DNA from: DLKC01 sp002478885
Lineage (GTDB): Bacteria > Bacteroidota > Bacteroidia > Chitinophagales > Chitinophagaceae
Reading direction: 5' to 3'
DNA length: 64,000 nucleotides
Assembly: GCA_046329585.1 (NCBI GenBank)
Contig: JAXLUI010000001.1
Coordinates: 1,550,001 to 1,614,000, forward strand
Below, in pieces: positions 9,045-17,066 of this stretch (the first letter of the stretch is position 1; every line of letters starts with the position of its first letter). Made by a program: the position numbers and the translations under genes. A model generated the notes under the pieces. It searched no databases and was not told the origin of the DNA. It was given only the letters and a program-made list of their open reading frames with translations.

Positions 9045-10121
9045 TTACTTTTTCTTTTCCGGCTTTTCATCGATGCCTAATATGTCTGCTACCAGTTCCA
9101 TTCCTGGGGTATGGTCTGCAACAAGTTTTAAGATGGCCGCAAATGGAATAAACAGTATAAGGCCTGCCGAGCCCCAGACAATTCCTCCTGCAAAAATTAC
9201 AATAATAAGCATAAGCGTGTTTAACTGCAGTTGCTGGCTTACAGCCCACGGAAAAATTAAATTAGCCTCAAGGTATTGTACAAAAGCAAAAACAGCGATA
9301 ACTCCTAGCGGGTAAAGAATCGAATTATAAGTGATCCATGAAATAGTAATGGGTAAAAGCGACGCCGAAATAATACCCACATAGGGAATAAATGTGAGTA
9401 TAGAAGCCAGAAAACCGAACAATATTGCATGAGGAATACCGAGCAACAAAAGACCAATACTGTTTAGCACGCCAACGACTAGATAAACCAGGGCCATGCC
9501 CTTGATGAAATGAAAATAAGACACAATGGAAAGCTGTAGTATTTCCCGCACGTTTATTTTGGGGAACATTTTTTCAAGTACGGTTATAAACCTGCGCCGG
9601 TAATACAAAATAAGGAAGGCATAGACCGGCACGAGCAAAAAGAAAACAGAAGATATAATCGAAGTAGTCAAAAAATCTTTCAGTAACTGGAAAAAATAGC
9701 CAGAAGAATTTTTAAATATTTGCTGCAACCAATCCTGCTGCGTCTGCCTGGTGATGTTCCAGCTATTATACAGATAGTCGCCCAGGTTAACGAAAGCCAC
9801 CTGGAGCCTATCACTAATTGCCGGCCATTCTTTCGTGAAGCTTGTAAACTGTGAAACGACCAGCACGGCAATTCCTGCAAACAGCAAAAGTAACATAGAT
9901 AGGCTAATTAGAATAGCCGGCGACCTTGGCACGCCTTTTTTCTCCAGCCATTTACAGATAGGGTAAAGCACAAAGCTGATAAGCAATCCAAAACTTAATG
10001 GAATAAAGATGGAGCGCCCTTCGTATAGCAGAAAACAAGCAACTGCGAAGGTGAGCAGTAATTGTGGAAAGTTGCTGCTTGCAATTAACTTTCTGTTGTG
10101 AAGGCCAGCATCGTAAGTCAT
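9045..10121 (-). CDS. AI-2E family transporter (PerM-like membrane protein)
   Basis: A 358-residue polytopic inner-membrane protein of the AI-2E/PerM (UPF0118) family. Hydrophobic segments occur at about 18-45, 62-92, 150-180, 205-265, 275-300 and 305-345; the loop between the third and fourth helices is large and polar, as usual in the family. The conserved stretch LLGIPHAILFGFLASILTFIPYVG is shortened here to its key part IPYVG near residue 255. Members have been linked to autoinducer-2 export or Na+/H+ antiport, but the substrate cannot be read from sequence. It diverges from the histidine kinase gene at 10280, with which it shares a 158-bp regulatory gap. Confidence 0.85.
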   Translation of the reverse strand: MTYDAGLHNRKLIASSNFPQLLLTFAVACFLLYEGRSIFIPLSFGLLISFVLYPICKWLEKKGVPRSPAILISLSMLLLLFAGIAVLVVSQFTSFTKEWPAISDRLQVAFVNLGDYLYNSWNITRQTQQDWLQQIFKNSSGYFFQLLKDFLTTSIISSVFFLLVPVYAFLILYYRRRFITVLEKMFPKINVREILQLSIVSYFHFIKGMALVYLVVGVLNSIGLLLLGIPHAILFGFLASILTFIPYVGIISASLLPITISWITYNSILYPLGVIAVFAFVQYLEANLIFPWAVSQQLQLNTLMLIIVIFAGGIVWGSAGLILFIPFAAILKLVADHTPGMELVADILGIDEKPEKKK

Positions 10122-10200
10122 AATAACAGCATCAGTTTGCTGCAGTGTAAATGTGGCAATTAACCTTTAATTTTCTTATAATAGGGATCAATTCGAAAAC

Positions 10201-10212
10201 TGACATACGTCA
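10201..10212. promoter_or_regulatory. Possible CRP/FNR-like operator upstream of the two-component genes
   Basis: TGACATACGTCA is a perfect TGAC-N4-GTCA palindrome, flanked by C and T, 68 bp before the histidine kinase start and 80 bp before the divergent permease start. It may allow autoregulation by the CRP-domain response regulator encoded downstream (inference). Confidence 0.35.
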
Positions 10213-10279
10213 TAGGAGCTGTCGAACGAAAAACGAATCTTAAATTTTAAATTTTATCTTTATCAATAAAGAAGACTGA

Positions 10280-11788
10280 ATGATAAAACTGATCAGGAGC
10301 AATGCCAATGCAATAGCAGCAGTTATTTTTTTAGCATCAGTAGTGGCCGGTGTATTTTTTCCAGACTACATTATTACCGATCTCGGTTTTACAATAGCAA
10401 TACTCATCACTTATTTCAGCACCGACAAAACGACGATTTTGTTTGGAGTGTCCGCGATTATCGTAGAACTGATCTCTGCATTTTACCCACATCATATTCT
10501 TGCAAAGGAGGAAATATTTGCGCAGCACACTTATGTAATAGTTCAAATATTCCTGATGGTAATGATGTTGTTGTTTATTAAACAGGCAGCAGCTAAAACG
10601 GAAAGAGATAAAAACTATTACGGTTCATTGTTTAATAACGCAACTGAGGGTATTTTACTGGTGAATGATAAATCGGAAATTATTCTCGCCAACCCGGCAA
10701 CTTTAAGACTTTTTCAGTATGAAAGTGAGGAGTTGATCGGGCAAAACGTAGATATACTGGTGCCGATGAACTTCAGAACAAACCACCGAATGCAGAATGC
10801 CACTTACTTCAAAAAACCGGAAACACGTGTAATGGGTGAAGGTCGAGATCTTTTCGCAGTAAGAAAAGATGGCGGCCAGTTTCCGGTGGAGATAAGCCTG
10901 AGTGCCTTCAAAGATAGCGGAGCCACGTTTGTAATCGCTTTTATTGTGGATATTACACGGCGTAAAGAAATGGAAAGTGAGGTGCTGAAGAAGCGGGATG
11001 AGTTGGAATTGATCGTTGAGGAAAGAACGCTTGTATTACAGGAAGCATTGCGAAAACTTGAGCATTCGCAGGAAGAACTAACCGAACTGCTTGAAAAGGA
11101 AAAGGAATTGAGTGATATAAAAAGTCGCTTTGTATCGATGGCTTCACACGAATTTCGTACTCCGTTAAGTACGGTGCTTTCTTCGGCTGAATTGATTGGC
11201 CAATACCGGCAAACCGATGACCAGCCAAAACGCGACAGGCATATAAAAAAGATAAAGGATTCTGTACATCACCTGAACGATATACTCGAAGATTTCCTGT
11301 CGCTTGGCAAGTTGAATGAAGGTGGCATTCAATGCCAGTATTCAATTTTCAGCCTACATGAACTACTGGAATCAGTTAAGGAGGAAGTTGAGGTTTCCAA
11401 GAAAAAAGGTCAGCAAATAGTAATAAATGACGTGGGATGTACGGATATTGCAACCGATAAAAAATTACTGAGGAATGTGCTTATCAATCTTATGAATAAC
11501 GCACTTAAGTATTCGTCGGAGGGGCAGGTAATCTGGGTTAATGCTCATTGTAACAACGGCATCATTAAGCTTTCGGTAAAAGACGAAGGGGTTGGTATTC
11601 CGGAAGAGGATCAACCACACCTTTTTAGTACGTTCTTCAGGGGTAAAAATGTTTCCAACATACAGGGAACAGGCCTTGGGCTGCATATAGTTAAAAGATA
11701 TGTTGATTTGCTTAACGGGCAAATAAAGCTGGAAAGTAAATTGGAAGTTGGCACTACCGTTCACGTAATTATACCAGAAATTAAATGA
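10280..11788 (+). CDS. Membrane-bound PAS sensor histidine kinase
   Basis: A 502-residue sensor kinase. The first 100 residues contain three or four hydrophobic segments with almost no periplasmic domain, suggesting intramembrane sensing. A PAS domain covers about 115-230 (YYGSLFNNATEGILLVND to FVIAFIVDITRRKEME). A coiled coil (235-280) leads to HisKA with the phospho-acceptor His290 in SHEFRTP. The HATPase domain has N-box NLMNNALKYS, G1 KDEGVGIPEE and G2 GTGLGLHIVK. The gene is 10 bp upstream of a receiver-CRP fusion gene and surely forms a two-component system with it. The PAS domain could bind heme or another redox ligand, but no ligand residue can be assigned. Confidence 0.92.
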   Translation: MIKLIRSNANAIAAVIFLASVVAGVFFPDYIITDLGFTIAILITYFSTDKTTILFGVSAIIVELISAFYPHHILAKEEIFAQHTYVIVQIFLMVMMLLFIKQAAAKTERDKNYYGSLFNNATEGILLVNDKSEIILANPATLRLFQYESEELIGQNVDILVPMNFRTNHRMQNATYFKKPETRVMGEGRDLFAVRKDGGQFPVEISLSAFKDSGATFVIAFIVDITRRKEMESEVLKKRDELELIVEERTLVLQEALRKLEHSQEELTELLEKEKELSDIKSRFVSMASHEFRTPLSTVLSSAELIGQYRQTDDQPKRDRHIKKIKDSVHHLNDILEDFLSLGKLNEGGIQCQYSIFSLHELLESVKEEVEVSKKKGQQIVINDVGCTDIATDKKLLRNVLINLMNNALKYSSEGQVIWVNAHCNNGIIKLSVKDEGVGIPEEDQPHLFSTFFRGKNVSNIQGTGLGLHIVKRYVDLLNGQIKLESKLEVGTTVHVIIPEIK

Positions 11789-11798
11789 CTATTGGTTT

Positions 11799-12860
11799 AT
11801 GGAAAAAACGACAATTCTTATTATCGACGACAACGAAGACATCAGGGAGAATACCGCTGAAATACTGGACCTCGCCGGTTACCGAACTCTTACGGCTGAA
11901 AACGGAAGAGTGGGAGTTGATATCGCCGCCAGGGAAATGCCGGCGATCATCGTTTGTGACATTATGATGCCAGAACTTGATGGCTACGGCGTACTTCACC
12001 TGCTGCATAAAAACCCGGAAACACAAAGTATTCCTTTCATTTTCCTCACCGCAAAAACGGAAAGGTCTGATTATCGCAGAGGGATGGAGATGGGTGCAGA
12101 TGACTACCTTACCAAACCTTTCACCCAGGTCGAGCTCATGAACGCGATTGAAGCTCGATTGAAGAAAATACGCATCCTTAAGGAAGAGTATGCTCCTAAC
12201 CAGCAGGGTTTTAACTCACTGATAAAAGATGCAAAGAATGCCGGCTTACTCGAAAAAGTTGCCAACGCTTACGAAGTTATCAGTTACACTAAAAAACAGG
12301 TTCTGTATAATGAGGGTAAAAGACCAAAGCATCTTTTTTACCTGGAAAAAGGGAAAGTCAAATCTTATAAAATGCATGAGGATGGTAAAGAATATATTAC
12401 CGACCTGTATAATGCCGGGGATTTTATCGGTTACGCAGCGCTGATAGAAGACACCAATTACGATGACACAGCTGTAGTTATTGAAAATGCTGAAATAATG
12501 CTTATTCCCAGAGAAGATTTTCTACAGTTTATATATACAGACCCGGCGATCGCTGCAAGGTTCATCAAAATCATCACGCATAATGTGAAGGCGAAAGAAG
12601 AACGCATGCTTAATCTTGCCTACAGTACACTACGCAAAAGAGTTGCCGCCGCATTGTCTGACATCTATAATAAATTCCAAAAAGGAAGCGCTTCGCCGTC
12701 ACTCGACATTACCCGCGAAGATGTGGCAAATTATGTAGGAACGGCAACAGAGTCGCTTATTCGCACCATTACCGATTTTAAATCTGAAGGACTTGTTGAT
12801 GTAGTCAACGGCAAAATCAGGATTACCAACATAAAAAATCTCCAGGATTTACTTTATTAA
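11799..12860 (+). CDS. Response regulator fused to a CRP/FNR-type DNA-binding module
   Basis: A 353-residue regulator. Residues 4-120 are a receiver domain with acidic pair D10-D11, phospho-acceptor Asp54 in VCDIMMPELDG and Lys106 in DYLTKPF. Residues about 150-275 are a cyclic-nucleotide-binding fold (YNEGKRPKHLFYLEKGKVK, AGDFIGYAAL), and 275-353 a Crp-type winged helix (ITREDVANYVGTATESLIR, the recognition region). No cysteine cluster for an Fe-S centre is seen, so direct FNR-like oxygen sensing is unlikely; the kinase probably provides the signal. It follows the kinase gene by 10 bp. TGA-N6-TCA palindromes at 3105, 7984, 8006 and 10201 are candidate targets within the same island. Confidence 0.92.
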   Translation: MEKTTILIIDDNEDIRENTAEILDLAGYRTLTAENGRVGVDIAAREMPAIIVCDIMMPELDGYGVLHLLHKNPETQSIPFIFLTAKTERSDYRRGMEMGADDYLTKPFTQVELMNAIEARLKKIRILKEEYAPNQQGFNSLIKDAKNAGLLEKVANAYEVISYTKKQVLYNEGKRPKHLFYLEKGKVKSYKMHEDGKEYITDLYNAGDFIGYAALIEDTNYDDTAVVIENAEIMLIPREDFLQFIYTDPAIAARFIKIITHNVKAKEERMLNLAYSTLRKRVAAALSDIYNKFQKGSASPSLDITREDVANYVGTATESLIRTITDFKSEGLVDVVNGKIRITNIKNLQDLLY

Positions 12861-12862
12861 TT

Positions 12863-12898
12863 AAAAAAAATACTGCGGCAATATCTTGCCGCAGTATT
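12863..12898. terminator. Bidirectional intrinsic terminator
   Basis: A perfect 13-bp stem (12869-12881 with 12886-12898) around a TATC loop, preceded by eight A residues that read as a U-run on the minus strand. It separates the convergent regulator gene (stop 12860) from the minus-strand gene ending at 12922. Confidence 0.85.
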
Positions 12899-12921
12899 GC
12901 CAACTTTTATTTCCAGCATAG

Positions 12922-13281
12922 TTATGAAATGATTTCACCCATAACATTTTGCTGATGCAGCGTCCATCCGCTTGTAAGAGTTGTTTCAAGCCATATGTTA
13001 CCTGATTTGCGTAACACTTCGGCGTGTACACCAAAAGTCTCATATAACTTCTTTTCAAGCTGAGCAACAGTCATCTCATCATCCACGGCTATTTCGCCCC
13101 CTTTCACGCTTTTCCTGCTGTCGTTTAGTTTATAACGGGGATCCATAAAGGGTTTAACAGTGGTTGATTTTACCATTGCATCATGCAGACCATAGAACTC
13201 TAATTTAAGGTATGGGAAATATGCATTAAACTGGTCTTGCACGCTGCCGATATTCCCCTCCTTGTTTACGATTATTTTCAT
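12922..13281 (-). CDS. Small conserved protein of unknown function in the stress island
   Basis: A 119-residue soluble protein beginning MKIIVNKEGNIGSVQDQF; I do not recognise a named family. It has a mixed alpha/beta pattern, no signal peptide and no cysteine. An in-frame ATG four codons upstream (13291-13293) would add MRTN and leave only 2 bp to the preceding gene. It lies immediately downstream of another unknown gene (13296-13679), and both sit downstream of hsp20 in the same orientation. The neighbourhood suggests a stress-related role, but nothing in the sequence proves it. Confidence 0.75.
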   Translation of the reverse strand: MKIIVNKEGNIGSVQDQFNAYFPYLKLEFYGLHDAMVKSTTVKPFMDPRYKLNDSRKSVKGGEIAVDDEMTVAQLEKKLYETFGVHAEVLRKSGNIWLETTLTSGWTLHQQNVMGEIIS

Positions 13282-13295
13282 ATTAGTGCGCATAA

Positions 13296-13679
13296 TTAAA
13301 TTAATGCCGAGGCCGACAAAAAGCGGTTAATAGAGCGCTGCAATTCAATCAGCAGGTTATAATTGCTTTTCATCAGGTCAAATAATTCATTGCCATCGTT
13401 TCTGACGGTTTCGCCTGAATAAAGATTTTCGTAAGGCCCTCTCCAAAACATCTTCCCGTTGTTAAGGCTGCACAATATCCTTTCCTCCGTAGCTTTTAAA
13501 CCTTCACCAACCTCCTTAATAGAAGCGTAGTAACCTTTTATTTCTTCGCACTCCTTTATTTCGGGCTTAGAAAAACTTGCCTGGTTAAGCGCCTCTTTCG
13601 ACTGTTCAAGTCCTCTCCTGAACAATTGTACTTCGTTCAGCCAATTCATGCATTCTTTGTATAGAATATTAGTAAGCAT
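13296..13679 (-). CDS. Small helical protein of unknown function
   Basis: A 127-residue protein, predicted mostly alpha-helical from its heptad-like patterns (LNEVQLFRRGLEQSKEALNQA, IKEVGEGLKATEERILCSL), with no membrane segment or signal peptide. The family is not recognised. Its stop is 2-14 bp upstream of the next gene, depending on that gene's start, so the two are very probably translated from one mRNA. The gene lies 114 bp downstream of hsp20 but is separated from it by a strong terminator, so it likely has its own promoter. Confidence 0.75.
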   Translation of the reverse strand: MLTNILYKECMNWLNEVQLFRRGLEQSKEALNQASFSKPEIKECEEIKGYYASIKEVGEGLKATEERILCSLNNGKMFWRGPYENLYSGETVRNDGNELFDLMKSNYNLLIELQRSINRFLSASALI

Positions 13680-13739
13680 TCGTTTTATGGGTCGGCATCA
13701 AATGGTGCATCGCTCCAAACCTGGCACAGAGGAAAGGGT

Positions 13740-13777
13740 AAAAAAAAAGCCCGGCAGTACCATAAGGTACATGCCGG
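13740..13777 (-). terminator. Intrinsic terminator of the hsp20 gene
   Basis: On the minus strand an 11-bp stem (CCGGCA-GTACC with GGTAC-A-TGCCGG, one bulge, ATAA-type loop) is followed by a run of nine T residues. It lies 17 bp after the hsp20 stop codon. Confidence 0.85.
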
Positions 13778-13793
13778 AGCTCATGTACCACCT

Positions 13794-14249
13794 TTAACTG
13801 ATCGAAATCGTTTTCGCCGTTGCAGGCTTTTCTACTTCTTTCTTTGGGATAGTGATCTTCAATTCACCGTTATCATATTCCGCCAGAATTTTGCTCTCAT
13901 CGCAATCTTCAGGCAGCATAAATGAACGGCTCCAACTGGAATAATTGTATTCACGGCGGTTATAACGGCCTTCTGTCTTCTCTTGTTCATCCATTTCTTT
14001 TTCCGAGCTAATGGTCATAACGCCTTCCTTTATTTCAATTTTTATGTCGTTCTTTTCAAGTCCTGGGGTCGCTATTGTCAGGCCATAAATACGGTCTGTT
14101 TCCTTAGCATTAACCGGGGGTCTATTCATCACCTTCCCCATGTTAACGAACTCGTCTATCGGAGTATTAAAAAACCTGTCGAGCCATCCGCTGTTTTCAA
14201 ACATTGATGGCCAGCCATTTTTCGGCTTTGAAATTGCCCTGGTGTCCAT
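13794..14249 (-). CDS. Hsp20/alpha-crystallin small heat shock protein
   Basis: A 151-residue ATP-independent chaperone that holds unfolding proteins. The alpha-crystallin domain spans about 45-140: ITIATPGLEKNDIKIEIKEG, SSWSRSFMLPEDCDESKI, and the signature ANYDNGELKITIPK-like stretch AEYDNGELKITIPKKE near the C-terminus. A short C-terminal extension carries TISIS, a version of the I-x-I oligomerisation motif. The start at 14247-14249 gives a normal N-terminal arm. A strong terminator follows. Its presence beside USP, cation ATPase and CRP-type regulator genes completes a set seen in dormancy and hypoxia regulons. Confidence 0.93.
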   Translation of the reverse strand: MDTRAISKPKNGWPSMFENSGWLDRFFNTPIDEFVNMGKVMNRPPVNAKETDRIYGLTIATPGLEKNDIKIEIKEGVMTISSEKEMDEQEKTEGRYNRREYNYSSWSRSFMLPEDCDESKILAEYDNGELKITIPKKEVEKPATAKTISIS

Positions 14250-14595
14250 ATATTTTGATTTTGGTTTTTATCAGCTCCCAAAAACCTGTCTCATTTGCGA
14301 GTCAAAAATATAGTACGGCACCAACCTGCTTTATGACGCCTCTAACAACCCCGCATGATTTTAGTCAGGTATTCTGGCAGCAGCGACAAAAGCATTTTTT
14401 GGAACCCGGCTGCGAACCATCTGGAATCGCCGGTTGCGTCGCACTCTTCAGCTGCCGAAACGTAGCCGGGCAAATTTTAAACACGACTCTTTTATCATCG
14501 CATTAATTAGGCAATGCGTATTCCATGCTACTGGTAACCAGTATTAGCAAGTTCCCTCAACCTTATTTCATTATCTTGCCAAAAAAAATTTTTGA
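14250..14595. other. Divergent intergenic region with one DIR copy
   Basis: This 346-bp gap separates hsp20 (minus) from the dehydrogenase gene (plus). It holds DIR copy 4; apart from that only AT-rich sequence that should contain the two promoters is seen. Confidence 0.6.
14396..14453 (-). repeat. DIR, type A, copy 4
   Basis: Plus strand reads TTTTTTGGAACCCGGC then GGAATCGCC and GTTGCGTCGCACTCTTCAG (core 14433-14446). One of the two copies lying between divergent genes rather than after a stop codon. Confidence 0.85.
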
Positions 14596-15603
14596 ATGCC
14601 ATTATCTTTCGCGATTGTTGGGTGTGGGCGAATTGCTCAGCGGCATGCAGAAAAAATGCAACCTTACGGATCACTTACTGCTGTTTGCGATGTAGTTCCC
14701 GAAAAGGCAGATAAACTCGCGCAAAAATATAACAGCAAAAGTTTTTATTCCATCGAATCTTTGCTTGCAAGCGGAGCTCCGATAGATGTTGTTGCTATTT
14801 GTACTCCCAACGGATTACATGCGCAACACAGCATTGCCGCGCTTAAAGCCGGCATGCACGTACTCTGCGAGAAACCCATGGCCATTGCTTCTGCCGATTG
14901 CCTTCAAATGATAGAAGCTGCAAAAATCAACAACAGAAAATTGTTCATCGTAAAACAAAACAGGTTTAATCCACCGGTTGCAGCGGTACAACAAATGATC
15001 GCTGCAAAAAAAATGGGCAACATTTTCAGCATGCAGCTCAACTGTTTCTGGAACCGCGATGCTGCCTATTACAAAGATTCATGGAAGGGAACAAAAGCAA
15101 TGGACGGAGGAACACTTTATACACAGTTTAGTCATTTTATCGACCTTCTTTACTGGTTTTTCGGTGATGTAAAAAATATAAGTGCTGTTACAATAAATGC
15201 CGCACATAAAAAAACGATCGAATTTGAAGATTGCGGCGCTGTCCTGCTACAATTTGAAAACGGTATAATAGGAACCATAAACTACACCGTTAACAGCCAC
15301 CGAAAAAATATGGAAGGCTCGCTTACAATCTTTGCTGAAAAAGGAACTATAAAGATTGGCGGGGAATATTTGAACGAGCTCGAATACCAGTGTGTCGATG
15401 ATGGTTTACAGATAAGCAATTTACCTGCGGGCAATCACGCCAACAACTATGGAACATATACCGGCTCAATGAGCAACCACGATAAGGTGTATGAAAACCT
15501 CAACGATGTATTATTACACGGCGGAGAGATGTACACAAACGCTGATGAAGGTTTAAAGACCGTGGAGATCATTGAAAGAATATACAAAGCTGCTGCTTTA
15601 TAA
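14596..15603 (+). CDS. Gfo/Idh/MocA-family NAD(P)-dependent sugar dehydrogenase
   Basis: A 335-residue cytosolic oxidoreductase. The Rossmann N-terminus reads FAIVGCGRIAQRHAEKM, and CEKPMA at residues 91-96 is the family signature whose Lys contacts the cofactor and substrate. The C-terminal alpha/beta domain contains GGTLYTQFSHFIDLLYWFFG, with a His in the place of the usual catalytic His. Overall pattern is closest to UDP-N-acetylglucosaminuronate 3-dehydrogenases (WbpB/WlbA), so a role in making amino-uronic sugars for surface polysaccharide is likely but not proven. Glycosyltransferase and CapK-like genes follow on the opposite strand. Confidence 0.85.
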   Translation: MPLSFAIVGCGRIAQRHAEKMQPYGSLTAVCDVVPEKADKLAQKYNSKSFYSIESLLASGAPIDVVAICTPNGLHAQHSIAALKAGMHVLCEKPMAIASADCLQMIEAAKINNRKLFIVKQNRFNPPVAAVQQMIAAKKMGNIFSMQLNCFWNRDAAYYKDSWKGTKAMDGGTLYTQFSHFIDLLYWFFGDVKNISAVTINAAHKKTIEFEDCGAVLLQFENGIIGTINYTVNSHRKNMEGSLTIFAEKGTIKIGGEYLNELEYQCVDDGLQISNLPAGNHANNYGTYTGSMSNHDKVYENLNDVLLHGGEMYTNADEGLKTVEIIERIYKAAAL

Positions 15604-15654
15604 AAATTGCCTCACTCTTGGTTTATTCTGTTTGTGTTTTTCGCATAGTGATAT

Positions 15655-15713
15655 GCAGTTGAAGAGTGCGACGCAACAACAGCTGCCATTGGTGCGAAAG
15701 CCTGGTACAAAAG
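15655..15713 (+). repeat. DIR, type A, copy 5
   Basis: GCAGTTGAAGAGTGCGACG followed by CAACAACAGCTGCC and the tail AGCCTGGTACAAAAGC. It fills most of the gap between two convergent genes, its tail 15 bp from the glycosyltransferase stop codon. Confidence 0.87.
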
Positions 15714-15728
15714 CTTTCAGCTGATATA

Positions 15729-16928
15729 TTAGAGTTGCTGTAGCTGTTTCATAAAATCGCTGGCAATTTTATCACGGCGAAAATAATTGTTCACGTACTC
15801 CTTACCGTTAGTGCCAAGCGTTGCTGCCAATTGCCGATCATTAAAAAGTGTGAGTATTTTTTTAGAGAGATCTTCTGCATTTTCGGGCTCGAAATACAAC
15901 CCGGCCTTCCCCTCATCGATGAACAGTGCCTTTGCCTCACCCTCCACGCCAAGCAAAATTGGTTTGCCAATACCAAGCGGTTCGAAAAGCTTGGAGGGTA
16001 TCGCGCCTTTAAAAAGATCAAGCTTGCGCAGCGGTACTATGTATGCATCGCACTGCTGTATCCAATGCATCATGGTTTCTGATGGCTGGTTGTCGATGAA
16101 GGTTATATTATTTGCGTGCAATTGCCGTTGCAACGCAACGAGTTTTTCTTTTACTGGCCCATCGCCGATGATATAAAAATGGATGCCCTTATATGCTTTA
16201 AGGTTATCTGCTGCCCGCAAAATTACTTCAAGACCTTGTGCATGTCCGATGATGCCCGCATACATTAAAACAAACTGGCTGCCGGTCTTTAAAGAACTTG
16301 TGTGGCCATTGAGTTTATGCAGGTCGATACCATTGGGAAACCAGAATAATCTTTTTTGCGGCTGCATCTGACGAATTGCTTCAATGATGCCTTTTGTTTG
16401 CCCGCTGATGAGATCTGCGTTTTTATAGATCCAGTTAGCCAGCCGGTAAGCGCTGTTGATGATAAAACGGTTTTTAATGATCCCCATTTTTTCGGCACTT
16501 TCCGGCCACAGATCAGATACGTTAAACACGAGTTTGCATTTCCATTTGCGCTTCAACATTACTGCAGTAATGCCTAGGAACAATGGCGGCGACTCGCAGA
16601 TAATGATATCGTAAGGCTGTAATCTTTTGCCTGCACTGTACCATGAACTTGTAACGAAAGAGAAATAGTTCATCAGTCTTTTAATCATTCCTGTGCTACT
16701 GCTTACATAAATAGAAGAACGGTGAACATTTATTCCATCAACGGTTTCCTGTAAATATTTTTTGCCCCTGTATTCGGGGAATATTTCGTAACGGGGATAA
16801 TTAGGCATGGCTGTTTGCACCTCCACTTCGTTGCCAAAAGCAGCAAGATGTTTTGCAAGACTGGAAAGCCTGTTTTGAGGTGCGCCTGTTTCAGGCGGAT
16901 AATATTGGGTTAAAATAAGTATGCGCAC
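15729..16928 (-). CDS. Glycosyltransferase family 4 protein (WbuB-like)
   Basis: A 399-residue GT-B fold glycosyltransferase. The N-terminal acceptor domain begins MRILILTQYYPPETGAPQNR, typical of WbuB/WcaI-type GT4 enzymes, with FNVSDLWPESAEKMG around residue 135. The C-terminal donor domain has FVLMYAGIIGHAQGLE and IPSKLFEPLGIGKPILLG, where the E-x7-E type nucleotide-sugar motif lies. It probably transfers a sugar (for example FucNAc or a hexose) during O-antigen or exopolysaccharide assembly at the cytoplasmic face of the inner membrane; the donor cannot be predicted. The next gene upstream on the same strand is a HAD hydrolase. Confidence 0.9.
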   Translation of the reverse strand: MRILILTQYYPPETGAPQNRLSSLAKHLAAFGNEVEVQTAMPNYPRYEIFPEYRGKKYLQETVDGINVHRSSIYVSSSTGMIKRLMNYFSFVTSSWYSAGKRLQPYDIIICESPPLFLGITAVMLKRKWKCKLVFNVSDLWPESAEKMGIIKNRFIINSAYRLANWIYKNADLISGQTKGIIEAIRQMQPQKRLFWFPNGIDLHKLNGHTSSLKTGSQFVLMYAGIIGHAQGLEVILRAADNLKAYKGIHFYIIGDGPVKEKLVALQRQLHANNITFIDNQPSETMMHWIQQCDAYIVPLRKLDLFKGAIPSKLFEPLGIGKPILLGVEGEAKALFIDEGKAGLYFEPENAEDLSKKILTLFNDRQLAATLGTNGKEYVNNYFRRDKIASDFMKQLQQL

Positions 16929-17066
16929 AGTAAGTTAGATTTTCCAGGACATTGACAGGTTTCTCTGCTGCATATCGGTTTATCTGGGATGCCTGGAGAT
17001 TGAATAAAGCGGTATATAATGCTGCCGTGCAATATCAGCATTTTTTTTGTTTTGTTTCTGTCAAGT

